DNA of 64,000 bases from Endozoicomonas sp. NE40 (GCF_040549045.1 NZ_JBEWTB010000002.1:961501-1025500), one strand, 5' to 3'; shown: positions 8,127 to 17,506, counted from the first letter of the stretch. The notes: generated by a model not told the origin, from the sequence alone. Made by a program: numbers and translations.

Positions 8127-11100
8127 ATGAAACAAGTTCAGGTGTTAAAAAAAACCCTACTTTCTTTAGCCGTAGTTTCAGCATTTGGTGGTTATGGGTC
8201 AGCTACAAAAGCTCAACAGGATTCACCATCAGGAGGAGGATCATCAGCCACCTCTCCGCCTCCGCCGGCTGCAACTGAGGGTGTAAAAAAAACAAAACCT
8301 TCAGATAAGGTCGACTTTGATGCGCTGCGTAAGAAATCTGAAGGTATCACGGTAGATGCTTCGAAAATGGGTCTTGATGTTTCACTCGTTAAACGTGAAC
8401 GAGAAAGTGAAGATCAATTCAATAACAGAGTTAAAAAAGCTGTAGATAAATTTAACAATCTGCCAGCAGATGATTTCAGAAAGATGTTACTGATGAAAAA
8501 CCCCAAGGCGGAGCCTGGTAAGGAAGAATATGTTGTTCCTGAGGTAATCAGGCTTAAAGGCTTTGACTTGCGTACTCGTGAACTTGCTGTAGCCTTTGGG
8601 CTGCGCATTGTTGAGGGAGTTAAACCTGAATTGTATGATTCTTCTAACCCTGTTTCAGACAGGGCTGTGGTACTTGCCTCAAAATTAGGGACGGTAGAGT
8701 TGGATGGTTTTAAAAACAGTCTGGAATCCCGACTGCCAGATGTGAGCTTTGCTAATCCTGATAATCCTGCGTCAAAAGAACCTTATGGTACTTATGTTGT
8801 CGCTGAAGGCTCCGATGTTTATCAGTTATCAGTCGGTGGTAAAAAATCGATAGATGCTTTTATCGTCGAGAAGTCTAAATTCCGGGCAAATGGTAGCGTA
8901 TCTGCGTCTAAGGTGTTGATCAAGGACGCTGACATCCGTATAGCTCATGAGGCAGGTTCTATTGCAACTCAGAATCTGGTTGTGGAAGGTTCATCAAAGA
9001 TTTCTTTGGTTGATGAGGATACTGATGAAAAGAAAAAGAGCTTAACGACCATTCTTGGCGCAAATCTGACGAAAGATTCGGTAGACACCTTCAAAATAGG
9101 CAAGGGTTCTGAAGTCTGGGCTAACGTTAAGGACTACGAAGAAGGAACCGTTGGCGGTACTTTGATTTCCAATAAGATTGGTTCACCAGCAAAACAAATC
9201 AATAAACTCGATTTAAAGCAAGGTGCTTTTCTTGGCATATATAGCATTGATGGTAAAGCTATATATGGTAGTGAAAAGCTTGATATGTTGATTGGTAACG
9301 GTGTGACCGTTATTCATAATGTTAAAGGCTTTAATAAAATTGTTCTTGATGGTGGCTTGCTGGAAGGTGATTTGACTGGTTCTCAGCCGAATGTTGGAGG
9401 TAAAAAAAATCCCTTTGAAGGTTCTGTCGAAATGAAGTCAGGTACTTATCAGGGTGGTAAAGTGACAAAAGTGGAGTCCATTACTATTTCTGGCCCGGTT
9501 CGTTTGATGCCTGGTGTTGTCACCGAACTGAAAAAAATGAATGATGACGGTACTGTTCAGAGTACAAAAGCTAAGTCAATTGATATGCACAGTGATATCG
9601 CTGTTACAAATGCTGCTATTGTTGAAATCTCAAAAGCTGGTGATTTGAAAAAAGGTGAGTCACACGTAAATGTAAAAGGTAGTATGACTTTCCAGAAAGG
9701 TAGTGGTTTGGCTGTCGTCGTTGATGATATGACAGCTGACAGGGTTGGTTTGAATACTGCCTACTTGAATATTAAAGAGGACGGTTCAGGTAAAGGCACA
9801 CTTAAACTTGAAGGTGACAACAGGGTTCATATTCGTCCCCGGAACTTAATGGAACCCGGTGCTTATGAGGCAACGAAACAGTTGTACAAAGCGGCTAAAG
9901 ATGGTTCAGCAGCTCCCATTCCTATGACGATTGTCAGCTTTAAGACTACTGACGGGACGTTTGAGGAGCCTGTCAGCGAATACCCATTGCTGAATGTGGC
10001 TTCGATTAAAAAGGGTTCCCCCGGTTACGATGATAAATCCTATAAAGTCAGTTTGACATTCAACAAAGATCCACGAGGCACTTTCCGTTCCATGTGGAAT
10101 ATGAGCCACAATGATGCTGAAGTCGCGTCTGCCGCTTTGCTGTCTTCTCTGGAGGCCGGTGGTGAAGCCGGTAAGGCGATGTTTAATGCTATTCAGGAAA
10201 GCGGTTACCAGAAAATAGCCAGAGAGCACAAGTGGGAACCCCATGCAGGCATGGGAATGGCTGCGGTGACGGTGACTCAGAAAACGAATCAGTCCATCAG
10301 CCGTCATCTGAACAGGCACCGTATCGGAATTGCGACGGGCGATATGTTTGAGTCACGGGGTTTCTGGGGTGAATATTTCTTCAGTGAAGGTGAAATGGAT
10401 GATACCCGTGATGTCTGTGGATTCGAGAATACAGTGAATGGTATTAACCTTGGTTTTGATGCCTTGCTGAACAACCAACTGACCGCTGGTTTTGCCTTTA
10501 CATACGGTGATGTAAAAACTAAAACCAATAAGCTTGGCCAGGAAGCCAGTGGCGATACTTATATGGCTACTGTCTATACAGGCTGGACCATGGATGATTA
10601 CTTCTTCGATACCATGTGGACCTATGGACGCGGCAGTCTCGACATGAAACGGAAGACCAGCCAGGGTAACTACAAGTCTGATACCAGGAGTGAGACTCTG
10701 GCGATTCGCCTGGTCGGTGGTTACAACTACCAGGTCAACCAGTGGCTGATTCAACCCCAGGTAGAGTTTAACTATGCAAAAGTTAAGTTCGATGACTTCA
10801 GGGAAAAGCCACGGGACGGAGAGTTTGCGCAGTCTGTGAAAATGAACGACTTTGAAGTGATGGAGCTGGGCGCAGGTTTCAAACTAATAGCTGAATATGA
10901 CGTTTCTAACGGCATGCTCAGGCCTGAGTTCACTCTGATGGGTTATCACGACTTTAAAGATAAGAAGCCTGAAGTGCGGGGTATCTTCCTGACTGGTCAC
11001 GAAGCTTATCATGTCATTGGTAAAAACCGTAACCATAATCGTGTTCTGTCAGGTGTTGGCCTGAAATATGAAATGAACAACGACCTGACCCTGGGCCTGA

Positions 11101-11171
11101 ACTACGGTTACAACTGGCAGGGTGACTACACCGCCCATGGCGTTGTAGTCAGCGTTCGTTACGACTTCTGA
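8127..11171 (+). CDS. Autotransporter (type Va secretion) with C-terminal beta-barrel
   Basis: The start is ATG 8127, preceded by GGAG at suitable spacing and followed by a signal peptide (MKQVQVLKKTLLSLAVVS...). An in-frame ATG at 8037 would add 30 residues before it and is unlikely. The 1014-residue product has a low-complexity Ser/Pro-rich N-terminus and a passenger of about 700 residues rich in short beta strands. The last roughly 270 residues have alternating aromatic strands and end in RYDF, typical of an autotransporter barrel in the outer membrane. No protease triad or pertactin-like motif is evident, so the passenger role (adhesion is a guess) is open. The passenger-coding DNA looks more AT-rich than the barrel part. 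The gene's own terminator (12557-12582) is now separated from it by IS256. Confidence 0.85.
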   Translation: MKQVQVLKKTLLSLAVVSAFGGYGSATKAQQDSPSGGGSSATSPPPPAATEGVKKTKPSDKVDFDALRKKSEGITVDASKMGLDVSLVKRERESEDQFNNRVKKAVDKFNNLPADDFRKMLLMKNPKAEPGKEEYVVPEVIRLKGFDLRTRELAVAFGLRIVEGVKPELYDSSNPVSDRAVVLASKLGTVELDGFKNSLESRLPDVSFANPDNPASKEPYGTYVVAEGSDVYQLSVGGKKSIDAFIVEKSKFRANGSVSASKVLIKDADIRIAHEAGSIATQNLVVEGSSKISLVDEDTDEKKKSLTTILGANLTKDSVDTFKIGKGSEVWANVKDYEEGTVGGTLISNKIGSPAKQINKLDLKQGAFLGIYSIDGKAIYGSEKLDMLIGNGVTVIHNVKGFNKIVLDGGLLEGDLTGSQPNVGGKKNPFEGSVEMKSGTYQGGKVTKVESITISGPVRLMPGVVTELKKMNDDGTVQSTKAKSIDMHSDIAVTNAAIVEISKAGDLKKGESHVNVKGSMTFQKGSGLAVVVDDMTADRVGLNTAYLNIKEDGSGKGTLKLEGDNRVHIRPRNLMEPGAYEATKQLYKAAKDGSAAPIPMTIVSFKTTDGTFEEPVSEYPLLNVASIKKGSPGYDDKSYKVSLTFNKDPRGTFRSMWNMSHNDAEVASAALLSSLEAGGEAGKAMFNAIQESGYQKIAREHKWEPHAGMGMAAVTVTQKTNQSISRHLNRHRIGIATGDMFESRGFWGEYFFSEGEMDDTRDVCGFENTVNGINLGFDALLNNQLTAGFAFTYGDVKTKTNKLGQEASGDTYMATVYTGWTMDDYFFDTMWTYGRGSLDMKRKTSQGNYKSDTRSETLAIRLVGGYNYQVNQWLIQPQVEFNYAKVKFDDFREKPRDGEFAQSVKMNDFEVMELGAGFKLIAEYDVSNGMLRPEFTLMGYHDFKDKKPEVRGIFLTGHEAYHVIGKNRNHNRVLSGVGLKYEMNNDLTLGLNYGYNWQGDYTAHGVVVSVRYDF

Positions 11172-11201
11172 CTCAGAGCTGGCTGCTTATGGTCAGATAT
11201 C

Positions 11202-12508
11202 GAGCCTGTAATTAATTCTGTGTAAACGCTCAACCAACTTTACTGCCTGAACCGGTCTGGAAACATAATTGCAAACCGGTTCAGAGCTGATACCCAATTC
11301 CTGATGGGCATCGTCCATTTCGCTGAAGCTCTTTCCATCGCCAGATAAATCACCTTCATCACAGAGTTATCTGATGGGAAGATCTTCCGTTGCTTGATAG
11401 CTTTTCTGATCACGCTGTTCAGCGATTCTATAGCGTTCGTCGTGTAAATCGCTTTCCTGATATCATCAGGATAGTCAAACAGGGTTATCAGGTTATCCCA
11501 GTTGTTGCGCCAGGATTTACCTATCGATGGAAACTTATCATCCCAGGTCACCTCAAAAGCGCTCAGTTCACGTTCAGCCTCGTCCACAGTAGCTGACTGG
11601 TAGATCTTCTTCAGGTCCGTTGATACGGCCTTACGATCCTTGTAGGACACATACTTCAGAGAGTTACGAACCTGATGGACGATACACAACTGAATCTGGG
11701 CTTTTGGATAAACCGTGTTGATGGCTTCAGGGAAGCCTGACAGTCCATCAACACAGGCAATGAAGATATCTTCAAGGCCACGGCTCTGAAGCTCTGTTAA
11801 AACCGAGAGCCAGAATTTGGCTCCCTCTGTTTCGGCAATCCAGAGACCGAGAAGTTCCTTTTGGCCTTCAATATCAACACCAAGAGCGACATAAACGGTT
11901 TTACGGACAACCCGCTTATCCTGATGGACTTTAACGACGATGCCGTCAAGGTAGACAATGGGGTAAAGGCTTTCCAGAGGGCGGTTCTGCCAGTTCTGTA
12001 CTTCCTCTTGAACAGCTTCAGTCACCTTGGATATCAGGTTGTGTGACACGTCTGCGCCATACATTTCCTCCAGGGCATCGGCTATATCGCGGGTGGTCAT
12101 TCCACGGGAGTACAGAGCCAGAATCTGCTGATCCAGCTTGTTGATTCGGGTTTTACCTTTGGCAATAAGCTGAGGTGAAAATTCACCGTTGCGGTCTCTG
12201 GGGGTTTTGACCTCGACTTCACCGAAGTCGCCCTTGAGTGTTTTTTTGGAATAACCGTTGCGACTGTTTCCGGAGTTTTGACCTTCAGGCGCATGCTTGG
12301 AATAGCCAAGATGATCTTCCAGTTCAGCGGCCATGACACGCTCAACAGAGACTTTCAACAGCTGACGACTGAGTTCGGCAAGATCATCTTGAGTCTTTAT
12401 TTGACTGGCAAGTTTTTCGACGAGTTCCGGATCGATGTCAACGCTCATTGTTATTCTCCTCTTTGGAGTTTTAACGACAAGCGTTTACACAATTTGAATT
12501 ACAGTCTC
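11202..12508 (-). mobile_element. Intact IS256-family insertion sequence
   Basis: Terminal inverted repeats of 29 bp (11202-11230 and 12480-12508) match at 24 of 29 positions; both begin GAG.CTGTAATT and end GTGTAAACGCT. The 8-bp sequence CAGATATC flanks both sides directly (11194-11201 and 12509-12516), a target duplication of the size IS256 makes. The element is 1307 bp with one uninterrupted transposase. The clean target duplication points to simple insertion without later rearrangement. It landed between the autotransporter stop codon and that gene's terminator. Confidence 0.95.
11240..12448 (-). CDS. IS256-family transposase (mutator type)
   Basis: The 402-residue protein is full length for the family. 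An N-terminal helical region is followed by a zinc-finger-free DNA-binding part with SGNSRNGYSKKTLKGDFGEV. The DDE core comes next: D in YLDGIVVKVH, D in ACVDGLSGFPEAI, and E in TTNAIESLNSVIRKAIK. The CIVHQVRNS segment is characteristic of IS256 transposases. It cuts and joins the element ends in the cytoplasm. The start at 12448 lies 31 bases inside the right inverted repeat. All key residues are present, so it should be active. Confidence 0.96.
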   Translation of the reverse strand: MSVDIDPELVEKLASQIKTQDDLAELSRQLLKVSVERVMAAELEDHLGYSKHAPEGQNSGNSRNGYSKKTLKGDFGEVEVKTPRDRNGEFSPQLIAKGKTRINKLDQQILALYSRGMTTRDIADALEEMYGADVSHNLISKVTEAVQEEVQNWQNRPLESLYPIVYLDGIVVKVHQDKRVVRKTVYVALGVDIEGQKELLGLWIAETEGAKFWLSVLTELQSRGLEDIFIACVDGLSGFPEAINTVYPKAQIQLCIVHQVRNSLKYVSYKDRKAVSTDLKKIYQSATVDEAERELSAFEVTWDDKFPSIGKSWRNNWDNLITLFDYPDDIRKAIYTTNAIESLNSVIRKAIKQRKIFPSDNSVMKVIYLAMERASAKWTMPIRNWVSALNRFAIMFPDRFRQ

Positions 12509-12556
12509 CAGATATCATTTTAACCACCAGTGTCTGTAACAGGACCTGAACTTCCT

Positions 12557-12582
12557 GCCCTGCTATTGCGGGGCTTTTTTTT
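12557..12582 (+). terminator. Rho-independent terminator, probably of the autotransporter gene
   Basis: GCCCTG, a short loop and CGGGGC form a 6-bp stem (one G-T pair), followed by eight Ts on the plus strand. No plus-strand gene lies between IS256 and this point, so it was most likely the autotransporter terminator before the IS inserted. On the minus strand it has no T-run and would not stop the ccm transcript. Confidence 0.7.
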
Positions 12583-12617
12583 GTTTGCCCAGAGAGTTAA
12601 GCATACGACCTGCAGGC

Positions 12618-13799
12618 TTAACCGGCAGGTCGTATCAACAGTTCAACCACTTCTTTGCTTTCAAACCGGACAGACTTCACTTCACCTTTATAATCTGGGT
12701 TCATCACGTCGCCGGAAAGGCTTATTGTCGCCACCACATCAAGCAGATCCGTTTCCGACAGTTTACTGCCACCCATCATCATGGCTGTGCTGTCATCCAA
12801 CACCACTTCCCCGGGAAGCTCTGATACCAGAACAGGTTTCACAGCTAATGGCATACGCCCTTCTCTGGCTCTGGCAAATACCATCACCCTGGTATTGCCC
12901 GGCAAAGACTGCAGCTCTGGCGCCAGAGACACCATAACCCTGAGAGAGGGCATCGGCTCACCCAGCATCTTTTTCGCCTGATTAATTCCGGTCAGCAACG
13001 ACTCCCTTGCCACCGGGTCGGTCTCAACAGAAAAGGCCTTATCCCAGGCTGCCAGCGCACCAGCATAGTCTTTCTGTTCAAAAGCGGCAATCCCCTGCAT
13101 CCCCAGGGCTGTTGTATTAAATTCGTTGCGTGTCAGGGCTTCGTGCAGCAACTGACTGATCTCAGCATCAAGCCGGCTGTTGTTTTTCAGATACAGTACC
13201 TGAGCCAGCTGGGCAGCCCCCTGGTCACTGTCAGTAAGTTCATAAAAGCGGCGGTAGGCCTGTTCCGAATCATCCATTCGTCCCAAAGCCAGATAACGCC
13301 CCCCCAACAGATACAACGCCTGAGGGTTGTCAGGCTTACTCTGTTGCCAGTTCTCCAGAGTATCCAACAAGGAATCCGCGTTCAGCTCTGGCTCTGCCAG
13401 CGCTTCTGCCACCTGCAGTTCAGTCTGTGCGCCCAGCTTCCAGTAAAGAGGCACTGTCAGCAGGGGAATCAACAGCACCAGCAGAGCCGACAGGGCAACA
13501 CCGGGACGAACGTCGAGATACTCTTTCGTTTCCTCTTTTGCTTTATTGCGCCTTGCTGGTACATCACTTAACAGTTTTTTCTCAAGCTCAGCACGCATCT
13601 CTGCAGCCAGGGAAGGCGAAATCAGCCCTTGACTGAGTTGGGCTTCCAGCTCTTTCTGTTGCTCCTGAAACTGTTCTATATTGGCTTCCCGGGCTGACGT
13701 ACCAGACGACTTTCGCCGTTTAACCAGCAAAGGTACTGCAGCAAGAGCAATGGCAGCCATAATCAGTAAAACGGCAGAAAACCAGAAATTCATTATCAT
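12618..13799 (-). CDS. ccmI: Cytochrome c maturation protein CcmI (TPR apocytochrome chaperone)
   Basis: The 393-residue protein has the CcmI layout. Two N-terminal membrane segments (about residues 3-25 and 95-115) flank a cytoplasmic loop with REANIEQFQEQQKELEAQL. A periplasmic part follows with TPR helices (NPQALYLLGGRYLALGRMDDSEQAY and the next pair, about 155-270) and a C-terminal beta domain. CcmI holds apocytochrome c for heme attachment by CcmF/H. Its ATG overlaps the ccmH stop codon (ATGA at 13796-13799), which indicates coupled translation. It is the last gene of the ccm operon. An inverted repeat with 11-bp arms (12603-12613 and 12625-12635) spans its stop codon and may end or protect the message, although no T-run follows. 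Confidence 0.92.
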   Translation of the reverse strand: MIMNFWFSAVLLIMAAIALAAVPLLVKRRKSSGTSAREANIEQFQEQQKELEAQLSQGLISPSLAAEMRAELEKKLLSDVPARRNKAKEETKEYLDVRPGVALSALLVLLIPLLTVPLYWKLGAQTELQVAEALAEPELNADSLLDTLENWQQSKPDNPQALYLLGGRYLALGRMDDSEQAYRRFYELTDSDQGAAQLAQVLYLKNNSRLDAEISQLLHEALTRNEFNTTALGMQGIAAFEQKDYAGALAAWDKAFSVETDPVARESLLTGINQAKKMLGEPMPSLRVMVSLAPELQSLPGNTRVMVFARAREGRMPLAVKPVLVSELPGEVVLDDSTAMMMGGSKLSETDLLDVVATISLSGDVMNPDYKGEVKSVRFESKEVVELLIRPAG

Positions 13800-14269
13800 T
13801 GCTTACCGTCCAGAATGTTATCCAGTTCAGCCTGTTCCGTTGTATCCAATACACAGGGCTGAGCAGGTTTACGATGCCTTTTTACGATCACGACCAGAAC
13901 CCCCAGCGCCAGAATCAGCAGGAGTAAGGGACCAAACCAGAGCAGCAGAGTCTGGGCATTAAGCCGGGGTTTGTAGAGCACAAAGTCGCCATAGCGCTCC
14001 TGCATGAAACGGATAATGTCCTGATCCTCCCGCCCTTCATCAATCAGTCGATAAACTTCACGACGCAAGTCTTCTGAAATAGTGGCGTTAGAATCAGCAA
14101 TAGACTGGTTCTGGCATTGCGGACAGCGTAACTCCGTCGTCAGCTGAATAAACCGGTTCTGCTGTTCCGGTGTTGAAAAAACATAGTCGTCTATTACCGC
14201 GGCATTCGCTGCCATCATCCACGACGACAGCGTTAGCAGGGAAATAACAGTACGGATGACCTGAAGCAT
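13796..14269 (-). CDS. ccmH: Cytochrome c maturation thioreductase CcmH
   Basis: The 157-residue protein has a signal peptide, then the CcmH motif LRCPQCQNQSIADSNA with the redox cysteines C49 and C52. A three-helix periplasmic domain (DLRREVYRLIDEGREDQDII, ERYGDFVLYKP) and one C-terminal membrane segment (about 103-125) follow. It keeps the apocytochrome heme-binding cysteines reduced and works with CcmI and CcmF at the periplasmic face. Length matches the short CcmH form, in which CcmI is a separate gene, as here. It overlaps ccmI by four bases and follows ccmG without a gap. Confidence 0.96.
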   Translation of the reverse strand: MLQVIRTVISLLTLSSWMMAANAAVIDDYVFSTPEQQNRFIQLTTELRCPQCQNQSIADSNATISEDLRREVYRLIDEGREDQDIIRFMQERYGDFVLYKPRLNAQTLLLWFGPLLLLILALGVLVVIVKRHRKPAQPCVLDTTEQAELDNILDGKQ

Positions 14270-14806
14270 TCAGCCTGACTCCTTCTGCAAAGCCTGGTAA
14301 CGGGGTTTCAGATCTTCCTCCCAGACCCGCTTGTCCACTACGCCAATATGCTTGTAGCGGATCATACCCTGCTGATCAACCAGAAAGGTTTCCGGTGCGC
14401 CATAAACCCCCAGGTCAATACCCAGCCTGCCATCCATATCAGCGACGCTGAAGACATAGGGGTCATCCCTGAGCTTCAGCCACTGCCGGGCGTCAGCCTG
14501 TTCATCCTTGTAGTTCACACCATAAATAGTGACCCCCTGATCGGCCAGTTCCATCAGGTAAGGGTGCTCAACCCGGCAGGCGACACACCATGAGCCCCAG
14601 ACATTAAGCAGAAACACCTGCCCTGTAAGGTCTTTTTCCGTTATTAAACGCTCAGGATTTGACACCGCTGGCAACTGAAACTCCGGCAGGGGTCTGTTCA
14701 GCAACGCAGAAGGCAGTTCATTTTTATTTTCCCGAAACAGAGCCCGGTAAAACAACAGGGACAACACCAGAAATAAAACCAGAGGCACCAGTGTCCATTT
14801 CTTCAC
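14270..14806 (-). CDS. ccmG: Thiol:disulfide interchange protein CcmG (DsbE)
   Basis: The 178-residue thioredoxin-fold protein is held in the inner membrane by an uncleaved N-terminal segment (residues 5-20) and faces the periplasm. The active site is WGSWCVACRVEHP with C74 and C77, and the cis-proline loop is seen in YGAPETFLVD. It passes electrons from DsbD to CcmH and the apocytochrome. The preceding gene ccmF overlaps by four bases (14803-14806) and ccmH follows directly, so all are in one transcript. Confidence 0.96.
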   Translation of the reverse strand: MKKWTLVPLVLFLVLSLLFYRALFRENKNELPSALLNRPLPEFQLPAVSNPERLITEKDLTGQVFLLNVWGSWCVACRVEHPYLMELADQGVTIYGVNYKDEQADARQWLKLRDDPYVFSVADMDGRLGIDLGVYGAPETFLVDQQGMIRYKHIGVVDKRVWEEDLKPRYQALQKESG

Positions 14807-16791
14807 ACAGTTACTCCTTCTGCATCGTCCTTACCGGAATTAATCGTTGATTGTCGCTTAGCCACGCGCAGCCGGTACCGCCGGTCAGCAATAGCGACAA
14901 AACCGCCCAGCGCCATAAAGATGGAACCCAGCCAGATAAAACGGACAAAGGGCTTTACATGCAGCCTGAGCGCCCAGCTGCCATCACCCAGGCTTTCACC
15001 CAGCGCAACATAGAGGTCCCGTGACAGGCGCGGATGAATCGCGGCTTCCGTCATGGGCATATTCTGCACCTGATAAAGCCGTTTTTCCGGATGCATAAGG
15101 GCAACCTGCCGCTGACCTTTAAAGACCGTCATGGTGCCATAATCAGACAGATAGTTAGGGCCCTGCCGGCGCTGAATACCGTCGAAACGGAAGGTGTACT
15201 CGCCCAGAGTGGCCATATCTCCCGGAGCCATGCGGACATCTTTCTGCACCGTATAACCGGCACTGATCGCCACACCAATAAAGGTAACAGCCAGTCCCAG
15301 ATGAGCCAGCTGCATGCCGTAATAGCTGGCCCGCAGTTTCTTCATACCCTGCCACAACCCTTTGTGGCGGGTTTTATTCGCAATGTCCCGGGCAATGGTT
15401 AAAACAATCCACAACACCAGCCCCATTGCCAGAGCTTCACTGATCAGGAACACATCTCCGTAAAACAGGCTGAATACAAACCCTCCAACTACTGACACCA
15501 GCACAATCCAGCGGACCTGCAACCACAACCAGGAAGCGAGGCTTTCCTTCCAGTTAAGGAGGATGCCAACCCCAAGGCAGAGCGCCAGCAACATCGACAA
15601 TGGTACAAAAAGCGTATTGAAATAAGGGGGGCCTACGGAGATCATGCCCAGATCCAAAGCATCCAGGATCAGCGGGAACAGCGTTCCCAGTAACACAGTC
15701 GCCGCCGCAATGGTCAGCAGGATATTGTTGAGCAGCAGAAAGGTCTCTCTGGAAAGCAGGGCAAAACCAATCCGGTTTCGAACCTGCGGTGCCCTGAAAG
15801 CAAACAGCGTTAATGACGCCCCCACCACCACGACCAGATAAACCAGTATAAACAGACCCCTTTCCGGATCACTGGCAAACGCATGCACAGATGTCAGCAC
15901 GCCCGAGCGAACCAGAAACGTACCAAAAAGGCTTAATGAAAAGGTGAAGATAGCCAGTAACAGTGTCCAGCTTTTAAACAGCCCTCTCTTTTCCGTCACT
16001 GCAAGCGAGTGCATTAATGCCGTACCCACCAGCCAGGGCATAAACGACGCATTCTCTACCGGGTCCCAGAACCACCAGCCTCCCCAGCCCAGTTCGTAAT
16101 AGGCCCACCAGCTGCCAAGAGAAATACCAAGAGTCAGGAAGCACCATGCTACTGTCGTCCACGGCCTGGCCCAGCGCGCCCAGGCGCTGTCCATTTTGCC
16201 TTCAAGGAGCGCTGCAATCGCAAAAGCAAAAGCAACAGCAAACCCAACATAACCCATATACAGCATGGGTGGATGAACAATCATGCCAAAATCCTGCAGC
16301 AGCGGATTCAGGTCATTACCATCCAGTGGCGGAAACGGTAGAATTCGGGCAAACGGATTAGAAGTAAGCAGGATAAACAGCAAAAAGCCGACGCTAACCA
16401 GTCCCAGTACCGACAGCACTCTTGCCGAGAGTTCATGAGGCAACCGATAGCTGAACATGGCGACTGCCTGTGTCCAGCCTGCCAGCACCAGAATCCACAA
16501 CAACAGAGACCCTTCATGGCCTCCCCAGGTGGCGGTAATTTTGTACTGCAACGGAAGCAGGGTATTGGAGTTGCTGGCGACATAAGCCACAGAGAAGTCG
16601 TCGCTGACAAATGCATACACCAGGCACATAAACGACAGCAATGCAAAAGCAAACTGTCCAAATGCCAGGGTTCTGCCCATCGCCATCCAGCGCAGCTTAC
16701 CCATGTAACTGCCCGCCAGCGGGATAATGCCCTGGAGGAGCGCCATGCAGAATGTAAGGATCAGCGCCAGTAGCCCGAGTTCAGGGTTCAT
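14803..16791 (-). CDS. ccmF: Cytochrome c heme lyase subunit CcmF
   Basis: The 662-residue polytopic inner-membrane protein has about 15 hydrophobic segments. Diagnostic motifs are TWGGHEGSLLLW (about residue 90) and the tryptophan-rich loop WGGWWFWDPVENASFMPWL (about 235-253), the WWD domain that holds heme from CcmE. CcmF joins heme to apocytochrome c with CcmH/I. Length is normal. It overlaps ccmE by four bases (16788-16791) and ccmG by four bases, so translation along the operon is tightly coupled. Confidence 0.97.
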   Translation of the reverse strand: MNPELGLLALILTFCMALLQGIIPLAGSYMGKLRWMAMGRTLAFGQFAFALLSFMCLVYAFVSDDFSVAYVASNSNTLLPLQYKITATWGGHEGSLLLWILVLAGWTQAVAMFSYRLPHELSARVLSVLGLVSVGFLLFILLTSNPFARILPFPPLDGNDLNPLLQDFGMIVHPPMLYMGYVGFAVAFAFAIAALLEGKMDSAWARWARPWTTVAWCFLTLGISLGSWWAYYELGWGGWWFWDPVENASFMPWLVGTALMHSLAVTEKRGLFKSWTLLLAIFTFSLSLFGTFLVRSGVLTSVHAFASDPERGLFILVYLVVVVGASLTLFAFRAPQVRNRIGFALLSRETFLLLNNILLTIAAATVLLGTLFPLILDALDLGMISVGPPYFNTLFVPLSMLLALCLGVGILLNWKESLASWLWLQVRWIVLVSVVGGFVFSLFYGDVFLISEALAMGLVLWIVLTIARDIANKTRHKGLWQGMKKLRASYYGMQLAHLGLAVTFIGVAISAGYTVQKDVRMAPGDMATLGEYTFRFDGIQRRQGPNYLSDYGTMTVFKGQRQVALMHPEKRLYQVQNMPMTEAAIHPRLSRDLYVALGESLGDGSWALRLHVKPFVRFIWLGSIFMALGGFVAIADRRYRLRVAKRQSTINSGKDDAEGVTV

Positions 16792-17255
16792 TGTTCACCT
16801 CCTTTCACCGCTGGCTTTTTAATGGGATGGGGAGCCGCGTCTTCAAGCGCCTTTTGCACTTCCGGCGGCATATAGTTTTCATCGTGCTTGGCCAGAATTT
16901 CGTCAGCAATAAAACGACGTTTATCATCCAGTTTGCCCGTTCCAACCACACTCTGCCCTTCTCGGAAGAGGTCGGGAAGTATGCCCGTGTATTGAACGTC
17001 CACCTCTGCCGCACCATCCGTAATTTTGAAATGAACGGTCAGGCCCTTGCTATCCCTTCTTACTGAACCCGGAACAACAATACCACCAGCACGAAAGCGA
17101 GTGTTCTCAGGTGCTTCTCCGGCAACGATCTGTGACGGGGAGTAGAAGTGGTTAATGTTATCTTTCAAAGCCAGCATCATCAGTGTTACCGCCAGGCCCA
17201 CACCAGAAACCAGCAATAAGATCAGAATTAACCGCTGCCGCCGAACCGGGTTCAT
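16788..17255 (-). CDS. ccmE: Heme chaperone CcmE
   Basis: The 155-residue protein has one N-terminal membrane anchor (residues 9-29) and a periplasmic OB-fold with FRAGGIVVPGSV and VQYTGILPDLFREGQSVV. The covalent heme-binding motif LAKHDENYMPPEV gives H124 as the attachment site and Y128 as the axial residue. CcmE takes heme from CcmC and hands it to CcmF; release of holo-CcmE normally needs the CcmAB ATPase, which is not encoded in this window. It overlaps ccmD and ccmF by four bases each. Confidence 0.97.
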   Translation of the reverse strand: MNPVRRQRLILILLLVSGVGLAVTLMMLALKDNINHFYSPSQIVAGEAPENTRFRAGGIVVPGSVRRDSKGLTVHFKITDGAAEVDVQYTGILPDLFREGQSVVGTGKLDDKRRFIADEILAKHDENYMPPEVQKALEDAAPHPIKKPAVKGGEQ

Positions 17256-17506
17256 AATACTTCCCCCTTGTTCGTCGAACTGTCCGTCTGAACCGGCCTG
17301 CCTGATGTTGTTATTACTTTTTTTGTTCGACGACTATGTTTTGTTCGACGACCATGGATTTGTATTGAACGGATGACCTGCTGCTGACGCAGCAAAGGAA
17401 CCCCGATATTGTAGAGTATTACCAGTAAACCGATCCCGTAGGCGGTCCAGACATAGACCCCATGCCCGCCCATATCAATCAGACTGCTTACACTGTCAAA
17501 AACCAT
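17252..17506 (-). CDS. ccmD: Heme exporter accessory protein CcmD
   Basis: The 84-residue protein has a single membrane segment (about residues 17-36, VYVWTAYGIGLLVILYNIG) preceded by FDSVSSLIDMGGHG, the usual CcmD opening. It stabilises the CcmC-CcmE complex. The C-terminal cytoplasmic tail is longer than usual and basic, partly because of an 18-bp tandem duplication (17321-17338 and 17339-17356) that doubles an RRTK motif. The stop overlaps the ccmE start. Confidence 0.88.
   Translation of the reverse strand: MVFDSVSSLIDMGGHGVYVWTAYGIGLLVILYNIGVPLLRQQQVIRSIQIHGRRTKHSRRTKKVITTSGRPVQTDSSTNKGEVL
17321..17356. repeat. 18-bp tandem duplication in the ccmD tail
   Basis: TTTTGTTCGACGACTATG (17321-17338) is followed directly by the same sequence with one change (17339-17356). 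It is in frame and encodes a repeated six-residue basic unit in the CcmD cytoplasmic tail. Confidence 0.85.
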
